A DNA stretch of 20,664 bases from an uncultured Prevotella sp. (lineage in GTDB: Bacteria; Bacteroidota; Bacteroidia; Bacteroidales; Bacteroidaceae): assembly GCA_937895845.1 (NCBI GenBank), contig CALBLK010000044.1, forward strand, positions 1 through 20,664, given 5' to 3'. The position numbers and the translations under genes were made by a program. The notes below the pieces were generated by a model. The model did not search any database, was not told the origin of the DNA, and saw only the letters and a program-made list of their open reading frames with translations. Positions within the stretch are counted from its first letter, which is position 1, and each line of letters begins with the position of its first letter. Below are positions 1-6,681 of this stretch, piece after piece.

Positions 1-499
1 CCGCTGCATAACGCATGATAAGGGCGTTGAGTTTACTATTGTCTGGATAGGCAAAAAAGACAGGCTCAATATTGGCATTGTTAACCCGAACGTGTTTCAT
101 TCGGTCCTCTTCCTTGTCGCGACGCGTCAGTTCATGCTTTTTGATGACACCTTTCATGTAATCGTCTACATAAGCCCCAACAACAAGCCCATATTGAGTT
201 CTTCCGTTCATCGTTTGGGCATAGATGTAGTAATGCTCCTTATTGTCTTGCACAAGCCACCCTTTATCTTGAAACTTACGGAAATTCTCCGCGGCCTTGG
301 CATAAATGCGTGAATCATACTCACTGGTGCCTGGTTCAAAATCAATTTCCGGCTTGATGATATGATAAAGACTCATCTCATTGTCACCAGCCTCAGCCCT
401 TGCCTCCTCTGAGTTGAGTACATCATATGGGCGAGACTCCACTCGCTCCACAAGTTCTTTCGGGGGCCGTATCCCCTTAAACGGTTTTATTTTTGCCAT
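1..499 (-). CDS. DUF1015 family protein, N-terminal part (runs off the window)
   Basis: The reverse strand reads openly from an ATG at 499 to the window edge, giving 166 residues that begin MAKIKPFKGIRPPKELVERV and include SRPYDVLNSEEA. This matches my recollection of the DUF1015 (COG4198) N-terminus, where the family opens with a 'P-F-x-G-x-R-P' stretch followed by 'PYDV'. The stop and the C-terminal half (family about 400 residues) lie outside the window. The gene follows serA after 75 bp in the same direction, as in many Bacteroidetes where serC, serA and DUF1015 sit together. No biochemical role is established to my knowledge; the neighbourhood suggests a link to serine metabolism, which is inference. 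A terminator-like hairpin sits in the gap to serA, so expression may be partly uncoupled. Confidence 0.85.
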   Translation of the reverse strand, partial: MAKIKPFKGIRPPKELVERVESRPYDVLNSEEARAEAGDNEMSLYHIIKPEIDFEPGTSEYDSRIYAKAAENFRKFQDKGWLVQDNKEHYYIYAQTMNGRTQYGLVVGAYVDDYMKGVIKKHELTRRDKEEDRMKHVRVNNANIEPVFFAYPDNSKLNALIMRYAA

Positions 500-543
500 A
501 GGTCTTTGGCGTTTGAATATTGACAATGTTATAGCTGTCAAAA

Positions 544-562
544 GGAGACGGTGTCCGTCTCC
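544..562 (-). terminator. Hairpin terminator downstream of serA
   Basis: Read on the minus strand this is GGAGACGG, a three-base loop, then CCGTCTCC: a perfect 8-bp GC-rich stem followed directly by TTTT. It begins 12 bases after the serA stop and lies before the DUF1015 start. The U-run is only four, so termination may be partial and could set the serA to DUF1015 ratio. Confidence 0.6.
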
Positions 563-574
563 GCAGCCTGCTCA

Positions 575-1489
575 TCAATTCACCTTAAACTTAGTACTGC
601 CGTCCTTAAAGAAAGCGTTGATCTGTTTTGCTGCTGCTATACCTGCATTTGTGTTGGCTTCGGCAGTCTGCGCCCCCATCTTCTTTGGCGTACTGAAGTA
701 GCGGCCTTCAAAGTGACGGAACTCTGCATCTGCATCAGGTTTAATGTCCGTAACAAACTTAAGGTCTGTACGCTCAGCAAGCAATTTGATAAGTTCGGAC
801 TCATTGATGACTTCCTTGCGAGCAGTGTTTATCAAGATACCTCCCTTCTTCATCATTCCAACCAATTTATAGTTGATACTTTCTCTTGTCTCTGCTGTCG
901 CGGGGATGTGCAGCGACACAATGTCACAAGTTTTGAACAGCTCTTCCTGGCTCTCTACAGCCTTCACACCGGCTGCCTCTATGACTTTCTTTGGACAATA
1001 GGCGTCATAAGCAGCCACATCCATACCAAAGCCAGCGGCTATACGCGCAACATTGCGGCCTACGTTACCAAAAGCCAGAATGCCTATTTTTTTCCCTTTA
1101 AGTTCGGTTCCTGCCTTACCATTGTAGAAATTGCGAACGGTATAAATCAACAAGCCAAAGACAAGCTCTGCCACGGCATTGGCATTCTGTCCTGGAGTAT
1201 TTTCTGCCACTACGCCATGAGCTGTGGCAGCGGCCAAATCAATATTGTCATAACCGGCCCCCGCACGAACAACAATCTTTAAACGCTTGGCTGCATCCAA
1301 CAGTTCGGCATCCACTTTGTCTGAACGCACAATCAGTGCATCGGCATTGGCAACAGCATCAAGCAACTGTGCCTTTTCTGTATATTTCTCTAACAATGCC
1401 AACTCATTTCCAGCGGCTTCCACTTCAGCCTTGATACACTCTACCGCAGCAGCAGCAAAAGGTTTTTCTGTAGCAACAAGTACTTTCAT
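575..1489 (-). CDS. serA: D-3-phosphoglycerate dehydrogenase, short form
   Basis: Catalyses NAD-dependent oxidation of 3-phosphoglycerate to 3-phosphohydroxypyruvate, the first step of serine synthesis, in the cytoplasm. The 304-residue protein has the D-2-hydroxyacid dehydrogenase fold: VVRAGAGYDNID (73-84), the nucleotide-binding GILAFGNVGRNVA (136-148), HIPATAETRESIN (194-206) and NTARKEVINE with the presumed catalytic Arg224. It ends right after the catalytic domain, so the ACT regulatory domain of E. coli SerA (about 410 residues) is missing, making serine feedback through ACT impossible. The usual TPHxG site reads TPKKMG (267-272), with lysine for the catalytic histidine. I chose ATG 1489 because the protein there starts on the first beta strand (MKVLVATEKPF); an upstream ATG at 1564 would add 25 unlikely residues overlapping the upstream hairpin. 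It follows serC by 100 bp. Confidence 0.93.
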   Translation of the reverse strand: MKVLVATEKPFAAAAVECIKAEVEAAGNELALLEKYTEKAQLLDAVANADALIVRSDKVDAELLDAAKRLKIVVRAGAGYDNIDLAAATAHGVVAENTPGQNANAVAELVFGLLIYTVRNFYNGKAGTELKGKKIGILAFGNVGRNVARIAAGFGMDVAAYDAYCPKKVIEAAGVKAVESQEELFKTCDIVSLHIPATAETRESINYKLVGMMKKGGILINTARKEVINESELIKLLAERTDLKFVTDIKPDADAEFRHFEGRYFSTPKKMGAQTAEANTNAGIAAAKQINAFFKDGSTKFKVN

Positions 1490-1522
1490 AATCTTTATGT
1501 TGAAATCATATATTTCGTCAAT

Positions 1523-1576
1523 GAATAAAATAAAAAATGTTTGGTGTAAACCACAACAGGCCATTCACCAAACATT
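1523..1576 (-). terminator. Strong intrinsic terminator or attenuator between serC and serA
   Basis: A perfect 11-bp inverted repeat, AATGTTTGGTG at 1536-1546 and CACCAAACATT at 1566-1576, encloses a 19-base loop. On the minus strand the second arm runs into TTTTTTATTTTATTC, a classic U-rich tail. It starts 13 bases after the serC stop and ends 34 bases before the serA start. I see no clear TAnnTTTG box between it and serA, so read-through (attenuation) may supply serA. Confidence 0.75.
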
Positions 1577-1589
1577 CACAATCAGCAAG

Positions 1590-2657
1590 TTAGTGCAATT
1601 TTTCAAACTCTTTCATTGTTTGAACCAGCGCATTAACACCCTCTATTGTTTGCGCATTGTAGCAACTTGCGCGGAATCCGCCAACACTACGGTGACCCTT
1701 AATACCTACCATTCCACGCTCCGTCGCAAAGTCAAGGAATGGCTTTTCCAAATCCTTGTACTCATCATTCATCACAAAACAGATATTCATTACAGAGCGG
1801 TCATCAACATTTACCGTTCCACGGAACAGTTTGTTGCGGTCTATCTCAGCGTAAAGAATTTCTGCACGCTGTCCTGCCAACTTGTCCATGGCCTCTACGC
1901 CCCCTTTTTTCTTAATCCAGCGCAGAGTTTCAAGAGCAGAATAGATGGGAACAACAGGAGGAGTGTTGAACATAGAGCCTTTCTCAACATGCGTGCGGTA
2001 GTCAAGCATGGTTGGTATCTGCCGAGGAGCCTTGCCCAGCGCGTCATCCTTGACAATCACAAGCGTCACACCAGCCATTGCCAAGTTCTTCTGGGCACCA
2101 GCATAAATACAATCATATTTCTTCACATCAACCGGACGGCTAAATATATCGGAAGACATATCCGCAACCATCCGCACAGGAACATCCAAATCAGTACGAG
2201 TCTCGGTACCATAAATAGTATTATTTGTCGTTATGTGCAAATAATCCACATCCGCAGGACAGTTCCAGTTTTTGGGGATAAATGTATAATTGGCATCTGC
2301 AGAAGAAGCGACCTCAACAACCTCTCCAAATACCTTCGCCTCCTTCATGGCCTTTTTCGCCCATGTTCCAGTGTTTAGGTAAGCGGCCTTCTTGATGAGA
2401 AAATTATAGGGAACCATGCAGAATTCAAGCGATGCACCACCACCAAGGAAGATTACGGAATACCCCTGAGGTATCTGGAGCAACTCTTTGATCAGCGCGA
2501 CTGCCTCGTCTACAACCGGCTGAAAGTCCTTCGAACGATGGCTAATCTCCATCAGAGAGAGACCTGAGCCATTGAAATCCAAGCACTGTCTGGCTGTGTT
2601 TTCAATCACTTCACGTGGAAGCATTGACGGACCTGCATTAAAGTTGTACTTCTTCAT
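1590..2657 (-). CDS. serC: Phosphoserine aminotransferase
   Basis: A PLP-dependent class-V aminotransferase that converts 3-phosphohydroxypyruvate and glutamate to O-phosphoserine and 2-oxoglutarate; the same enzyme can act in pyridoxal phosphate synthesis. The 355-residue protein has the family start KKYNFNAGPSMLP, the cofactor region FLGGGASLEF (70-79), TTNNTIYGTE (143-152) for phosphate and PLP contacts, and the Schiff-base lysine K190 in YAGAQKNLAMAG. The C-terminus GHRSVGGFRASCYNA is the substrate-binding end of the family. Length is normal (about 360). The ATG at 2657 starts on the conserved N-terminus. It is first in the serC-serA-DUF1015 block; no phosphoserine phosphatase (serB) is in the window. 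Confidence 0.97.
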   Translation of the reverse strand: MKKYNFNAGPSMLPREVIENTARQCLDFNGSGLSLMEISHRSKDFQPVVDEAVALIKELLQIPQGYSVIFLGGGASLEFCMVPYNFLIKKAAYLNTGTWAKKAMKEAKVFGEVVEVASSADANYTFIPKNWNCPADVDYLHITTNNTIYGTETRTDLDVPVRMVADMSSDIFSRPVDVKKYDCIYAGAQKNLAMAGVTLVIVKDDALGKAPRQIPTMLDYRTHVEKGSMFNTPPVVPIYSALETLRWIKKKGGVEAMDKLAGQRAEILYAEIDRNKLFRGTVNVDDRSVMNICFVMNDEYKDLEKPFLDFATERGMVGIKGHRSVGGFRASCYNAQTIEGVNALVQTMKEFEKLH

Positions 2658-2761
2658 TTGATTGTCTATTTTATGATTATTGAATAGTGTTATTATTCAC
2701 TCTGGTAAATATGTGTGTGCGAAATTACACTTTTTATTCGATACAGCCAAATATTTCATCA

Positions 2762-2769
2762 CAAATGTA
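2762..2769 (-). promoter_or_regulatory. Candidate -7 box for serC
   Basis: The minus strand reads TACATTTG, a full match to the Bacteroidetes -7 consensus TAnnTTTG, about 105 bases ahead of the serC start. No good TTTG is seen at the expected -33 distance, so the call rests on the -7 box alone. The rest of the 134-bp gap is AT-rich leader. Confidence 0.4.
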
Positions 2770-2791
2770 CAAGCACCTTAGGGCATAGTGT

Positions 2792-4111
2792 CTAATTGAC
2801 ATTTTCTACAACTGTTTTGATACCTTTTATCTTTTCTCCCCTAACTTTCTCAAGCACGCGGCCAACACTGTCATATGAGATTGCAACATAAGTATAACGT
2901 TCTTTCACATCAATACGACCGATAGAAGACAGGGGTATTTCCCCCTTTTTGCACAAGAAGCCCGCAATGTCACCCTTGCTGAGCTTGTTCTTCCTGCCCT
3001 TACCAATATAAATTGTTGACATCTTCGGTTTAGCCAGGGGAGGCAACGTTTCAGGAAAAACGAACGCCACAGGCTTCTGGTTCACATAGCCAGGTACCCT
3101 CTCTTCTGGGCCTAGTACGAAGAAGGTCTGGCCACTTGCCTTCCATCGCGCCGTCCGCCCCACCCGGTGAATGTAAGCCTCTTCGCTTAGTGGCAGATGA
3201 TAATGAATAATATTATTAACGTTAGGTATGTCCAGTCCTCGCGATGCCAGATCAGTAGCCACAAACACATTAGCTGACCCGTTACAAAACCTGTAAAGGG
3301 CGGCCTCTCGCTGCTTTTGATCCATCCCTCCATGGAAAGCGCTTACAGAAAACCCCTGACTACGCAAAAAATCAGTTGTCCGCTCCACGCTGTCGCGATA
3401 GTTTAGGAAGATAATGCTACTACCTTGTCCCAAACAGCGTAGCAAGCATGAAAGTGTATTCAATTTGTCCTTAACCTCACTAGCCACTTCGTACAAGCCA
3501 ACCCGATTGGCCACCAGCTTGCTTTCAGCAAGAAAATTAACCCTAACGGAATGGCCGAGACAGACATACTCAGGAATCTGCTCTGCATCGGTCGCAGAGA
3601 TCAAGAAACGCCGCTGAAGGCCAGGCAAACCCTTTATCAGTTTGGACATCTCCGCCTGAAACCCCATTTCCAAGCACTTGTCAAACTCGTCTATCACGAG
3701 AAAGCGGACTGCGTAAGGCGCTATGTTGCCTTTTGCCAAATGATCATTCAGCCGCCCCGGAGTGCCAAAAATCACGTGAGGTTCCACGGCGCGCATTTCA
3801 CGATGTTCATCCATTGTTAGACGCCCTCCATAACATGCCAATGCCCTGAAATGGGTGCCCATAGATTTAAATACCGCCTCCAACTGCATAGCCAACTCCC
3901 GGCCGGGCACTACTACAAGTGCCTGTACTTGAGAGCGGCCCTGGTCAAGCAACTGAACCAGAGGGAGCATGAAAGCCAATGTTTTTCCAGAGCCTGTTGG
4001 CGACAGCAACACAACATCACCATCTGTCCTTCTAACAGCTCCGTCCATCTCCTGCTGCATTGCGGTAAGAGAGGCAATATGAAGTTTCTCTAAAATCTTT
4101 TTTTCATCCAT
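2792..4111 (-). CDS. DEAD-box ATP-dependent RNA helicase, DbpA-like C-terminus
   Basis: Predicted cytoplasmic RNA helicase, 439 residues. Helicase motifs in order: Walker A SPTGSGKT (37-44), motif Ia PGRELA (69-74), Ib GTPGRL (116-121), motif II DEFD (141-144), SAT (172-174), ATDLASRGLD (285-294) and HRVGRTAR (315-322). From about residue 365 a short domain (STIYIGKGRKNKLSKGDI) resembles the DbpA RNA-binding domain (PF03880), which in E. coli DbpA targets 23S rRNA helix 92; ribosome assembly is therefore a reasonable inferred role. Motif II is DEFD, not DEAD; I recall this variant in Bacteroidetes homologues. An upstream TTG at 4120 is in frame, but ATG 4111 gives the natural start. It follows the MBL-fold gene by 21 bp and is probably co-transcribed with it. 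Confidence 0.92.
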   Translation of the reverse strand: MDEKKILEKLHIASLTAMQQEMDGAVRRTDGDVVLLSPTGSGKTLAFMLPLVQLLDQGRSQVQALVVVPGRELAMQLEAVFKSMGTHFRALACYGGRLTMDEHREMRAVEPHVIFGTPGRLNDHLAKGNIAPYAVRFLVIDEFDKCLEMGFQAEMSKLIKGLPGLQRRFLISATDAEQIPEYVCLGHSVRVNFLAESKLVANRVGLYEVASEVKDKLNTLSCLLRCLGQGSSIIFLNYRDSVERTTDFLRSQGFSVSAFHGGMDQKQREAALYRFCNGSANVFVATDLASRGLDIPNVNNIIHYHLPLSEEAYIHRVGRTARWKASGQTFFVLGPEERVPGYVNQKPVAFVFPETLPPLAKPKMSTIYIGKGRKNKLSKGDIAGFLCKKGEIPLSSIGRIDVKERYTYVAISYDSVGRVLEKVRGEKIKGIKTVVENVN

Positions 4112-4132
4112 TGTGTACAACGCTTTATCCCA

Positions 4133-4945
4133 TTATTCCACGCCCAACTCATATATGCCCGATGGCACTTTGCGCTTGAGCACCTCGACTTCATCTACAT
4201 CACGCCCCACGACAATGCCATGGCTACGGAGCACGCTCTCCACCGATATACGGGCTAACTCAGGATGATTGTTCTCTTCACTCAAATGGCAAAGCCACAC
4301 ATGTTTAAGCCGGTTACCCATATTTTCAGCCAGTGCCATACCACAAGCGTGGTTACTGAGATGCCCGGTGGCACTCATTATACGTTTTTTCAAATGCTCG
4401 GGGTAGCTTCCCGTTCTGAGCATCTCCTCGTCATGATTGGCCTCTATCACCAAGTATTCTGCACTATTGATGTAAGGTTTCATCTCCTCTGTCACTTCTC
4501 CAATGTCTGTCATGATACAAAAGGTTACACCTTCAGCCTCTATGCAATACCCAACATTGTCTGCGCTGTCATGCGGAACTCCAAACGAGGTGACAGTGAA
4601 GTCGCCAACAGTGTAGCTTTTACCTTTTTCTATGATTCGCTGCAATTCACGAGGAATCTTGCGGTTAACGCAATAGTTACGGCTAATTCCCTGATGCACT
4701 GCCAAGGTTGAATACACAGGTATATTGCGGTCATGGCTAAGACTTCCTACCGATTTCACATGGTCTGCGTGGTCATGCGTCACAAATATATAATGAACGT
4801 TTGACCAGCTCAGCCCGAAATCCCTAAAATATTTCTTCAGTGTCCGTATTCCAACACCAGAATCTATCAGCAGTCCATCCGTGGGTGTAAACAGATAGTA
4901 GCAATTGCCACTGCTACCGCTCCCAAAGGATATAAATCTTAGCAT
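4133..4945 (-). CDS. MBL-fold metallohydrolase, YycJ/WalJ type
   Basis: A 270-residue metallo-beta-lactamase-fold protein. It starts MLRFISFGSGSSGNCYYLFT, the usual opening of the YycJ (WalJ) group, and has the metal-binding HxHxDH motif as THDHADHV (His57, His59, Asp61, His62). Later metal ligands are probably in VPHDSADN, MTDIGEV and HLSEENNHPE. Homologues are described as 5'-to-3' exonucleases in Bacillus (mismatch repair) or as single-domain hydrolases; the exact substrate here is not known. ATG 4945 was chosen because the first beta strand starts there; upstream in-frame codons would place the start beyond the promoter box. It appears to be first in a two-gene unit with the RNA helicase. 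Confidence 0.88.
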   Translation of the reverse strand: MLRFISFGSGSSGNCYYLFTPTDGLLIDSGVGIRTLKKYFRDFGLSWSNVHYIFVTHDHADHVKSVGSLSHDRNIPVYSTLAVHQGISRNYCVNRKIPRELQRIIEKGKSYTVGDFTVTSFGVPHDSADNVGYCIEAEGVTFCIMTDIGEVTEEMKPYINSAEYLVIEANHDEEMLRTGSYPEHLKKRIMSATGHLSNHACGMALAENMGNRLKHVWLCHLSEENNHPELARISVESVLRSHGIVVGRDVDEVEVLKRKVPSGIYELGVE

Positions 4946-4962
4946 TTTGTTATTCTTTTCTG

Positions 4963-4993
4963 CAAAGATAGGAAGAATTTCCGTGACAGCCAA
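4963..4993 (-). promoter_or_regulatory. Promoter of the MBL hydrolase-helicase unit
   Basis: The minus strand has TATCTTTG at 4963-4970, a perfect TAnnTTTG box, and TTG at 4991-4993 with a 20-base spacer, the Bacteroidetes -33/-7 arrangement. It lies 17 bases before the ATG at 4945, so the leader would be very short. It diverges from the glyA promoter. Confidence 0.65.
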
Positions 4994-5017
4994 CACATTT
5001 TTTTAAAATATAATGAC

Positions 5018-5025
5018 TACCTTTG
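5018..5025 (+). promoter_or_regulatory. -7 box of glyA promoter
   Basis: TACCTTTG matches the Bacteroidetes -7 consensus TAnnTTTG exactly, 45 bases ahead of the glyA ATG. The -33 element is weak (ATTT near 4997-5000). Together with 4963-4993 it forms a compact divergent promoter pair. Confidence 0.6.
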
Positions 5026-5070
5026 CAAGCACAAAAGTCTAAACCAGAATACATTATTGACAAACAAAAT

Positions 5071-6351
5071 ATGAAAAGAGACCAAGAGATTTTCAACTTG
5101 ATTGAAAAAGAACATCAGCGCCAGTTAAAGGGCATAGAGTTGATTGCTTCCGAAAATTTTGTAAGTGACGAAGTGATGGAGGCAATGGGCTCCTACCTTA
5201 CCAACAAGTATGCCGAGGGCTACCCTGGCAAGCGCTATTACGGCGGCTGTCAGGTGGTTGACCAAGTGGAGCAAATTGCCATTGACCGTGTTTGCAAGCT
5301 GTTTGGTGCAGAATACGCAAACGTTCAGCCCCACTCTGGAGCGCAAGCCAATGCAGCTGTACTTTTGGCAGTGTTGCAGCCTGGTGACACCTTTATGGGT
5401 CTCAATTTGGCTCACGGCGGCCACCTCTCTCACGGCTCACAGGTCAACACAAGTGGCATTCTTTACAGACCTGTAGGATATAACCTCAACAAGGAGACCG
5501 GTCGTGTTGATTATGATGAGATGGAGCAGTTGGCTTTAGAGAACAAGCCAAAGCTGATTATCGGCGGAGGGTCTGCCTATAGCCGCGAGTGGGACTACAA
5601 GAGAATGCGGGAGATAGCAGACAGGGTAAATGCCATTCTGATGATTGATATGGCCCACCCTGCCGGTCTCATTGCAGCGGGGCTGTTGGAAAACCCAGTG
5701 AAATATGCACACATCGTTACCTCAACCACCCACAAGACGCTACGTGGTCCACGTGGAGGTATCATTCTGATGGGTAAGGATTTTGAAAACCCTTGGGGGC
5801 TTAAGACACCGAAGGGGCAAACCAAGATGATGAGCCAGCTGATTAACTCTGCTGTCTTTCCTGGCCAGCAAGGCGGTCCGTTGGAAAATGTGATTGCAGC
5901 TAAAGCCGTTGCTTTTGGTGAGGCTCTTCAACCTGAGTTCAAGGAGTGGGCCAAACAGGTTCAGAAAAATGCTAAGACTCTGGCTGACGAATTGATGAAA
6001 CGGGGCTTTACCATCGTCAGTGGTGGTACTGACAACCACTCCATGTTGGTTGACCTTCGTTCAAAATACCCAGAACTGACAGGCAAAGTCGCAGAAAATG
6101 CCCTGGTTGCCGCTGACATTACAGTTAACAAGAACATGGTGCCGTTCGACACTCGCAGCGCTTTCCAAACCAGTGGAATCCGCTTGGGGACACCAGCCAT
6201 TACCACACGCGGCGCCAAGGAAGACCTTATGGCTGTCATTGCAGCACTCATCGAGGAAGTACTTAACGCTCCAGAAAACGAGGAAGTCATCACCAAGGTT
6301 CGCACAAAGGTGAACAGCCTCATGAAAAATTACCCTTTATTCGCATATTGA
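5071..6351 (+). CDS. glyA: Serine hydroxymethyltransferase
   Basis: Interconverts serine plus tetrahydrofolate with glycine plus 5,10-methylenetetrahydrofolate, the main one-carbon source; cytoplasmic PLP enzyme. The 426-residue protein is normal for bacterial GlyA (about 415-430). Visible landmarks are ELIASENF (23-30), KYAEGYPGKRYYGG (46-59), QPHSGAQAN (86-94), DMAHPAGL (193-200) and the PLP lysine K222 in VTSTTHKTLRGPRGG. The ATG at 5071 opens MKRDQEIFNLIEKEH, a typical start; a TTG 48 bases upstream would overlap the -7 box. It is transcribed from its own divergent promoter. No terminator is obvious after it; the downstream region holds a dispersed repeat and then the PurF-like gene. Confidence 0.98.
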   Translation: MKRDQEIFNLIEKEHQRQLKGIELIASENFVSDEVMEAMGSYLTNKYAEGYPGKRYYGGCQVVDQVEQIAIDRVCKLFGAEYANVQPHSGAQANAAVLLAVLQPGDTFMGLNLAHGGHLSHGSQVNTSGILYRPVGYNLNKETGRVDYDEMEQLALENKPKLIIGGGSAYSREWDYKRMREIADRVNAILMIDMAHPAGLIAAGLLENPVKYAHIVTSTTHKTLRGPRGGIILMGKDFENPWGLKTPKGQTKMMSQLINSAVFPGQQGGPLENVIAAKAVAFGEALQPEFKEWAKQVQKNAKTLADELMKRGFTIVSGGTDNHSMLVDLRSKYPELTGKVAENALVAADITVNKNMVPFDTRSAFQTSGIRLGTPAITTRGAKEDLMAVIAALIEEVLNAPENEEVITKVRTKVNSLMKNYPLFAY

Positions 6352-6366
6352 TTCAACCCCAAACGG

Positions 6367-6532
6367 TCATTAGACAGAAACAAGCAATTGCATGAGATTA
6401 TTCCCCGTCTTTCCGCCACTTGTCACAGTTTCTTTCGGTGCCTTGCTGCCGTCAGTGTCTCGCCATAGCCCGCTATGGCTTCACCATTTCCGTTGCAAGC
6501 TGTCTGAAACAAGCAGCGACCTGGGACGAAAC
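6367..6532 (+). repeat. Dispersed intergenic repeat, copy A
   Basis: About 166 bp that align along their whole length with 14517-14680, by hand at roughly 80% identity with two small indels (4 and 2 bases). The best conserved ends are CTTGTCAC-GTTTCTT and CCGTTGCAA ... GAAACAAGCAGC ... CTGGGACGAAAC. The copy contains a perfect 8-bp hairpin, GCCATAGC/GCTATGGC at 6462-6479, and a direct repeat GAAACAAGCA near its left part (6377-6386) and right part (6506-6515). It begins 15 bases after the glyA stop and points the same way as the gene. The indels break any shared reading frame, so it is non-coding. Could be an immobile MITE-like remnant, a REP-type element or a 3'-UTR structured RNA. Confidence 0.8.
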
Positions 6533-6564
6533 ATGATGACCGATTTGGGTTTAAGGATCTTTCT

Positions 6565-6642
6565 AAGAATTAAGAATTGAGAAAGAACATGGTGCCTACA
6601 CCTTACCTAGACAAAATGAAAACTTTCCTATTCTTAATTCTT
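6565..6642. repeat. AT-rich 13-bp inverted repeat
   Basis: AAGAATTAAGAAT at 6565-6577 is the exact reverse complement of ATTCTTAATTCTT at 6630-6642, with 52 bases between. The left arm itself is two tandem copies of AAGAATT. Inside is a small GGTG/CACC hairpin. It lies between repeat copy A and the PurF-like gene and could work as a weak terminator or be the trace of a small mobile element. Confidence 0.6.
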
Positions 6643-6681
6643 ATTATTTCAACCCACCAATTTTCATTACAAAGATAGTTT

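Larger units (their letters stand above)
6352..6681 (+). other. 330-bp gene-free region between glyA and the PurF-like gene
   Basis: This gap carries repeat copy A (6367-6532), an AT-rich inverted repeat (6565-6642) and a short leader to the next start codon. I find no TAnnTTTG box on the plus strand here, so the promoter of the PurF-like gene is unresolved. A minus-strand TATCTTTG sits at 6670-6677. A 62-codon reading frame at 6392-6580 is judged non-coding. Confidence 0.7.

Noticed and set aside
551..1282. Long plus-strand frame opposite serA
   Set aside because: It is the antisense shadow of serA, whose minus-strand protein has clear dehydrogenase motifs.
1287..2378. 363-codon plus-strand frame opposite serC
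   Set aside because: Shadow of serC; it has no domain pattern and crosses the serC-serA terminator.
6392..6580. 62-codon frame inside repeat copy A resembling part of a frame in copy B (LFPxFPxLVTVS)
   Set aside because: The similarity in protein comes from the DNA repeat; indels of 4 and 2 bases put the two copies in different frames after the first third, so there is no sign of coding selection.
6533..6681. Purine or PRPP riboswitch ahead of the PurF-like gene
   Set aside because: I could not find the conserved junction sequences of known purine or PRPP/guanidine-type aptamers; only the AT-rich inverted repeat is present.
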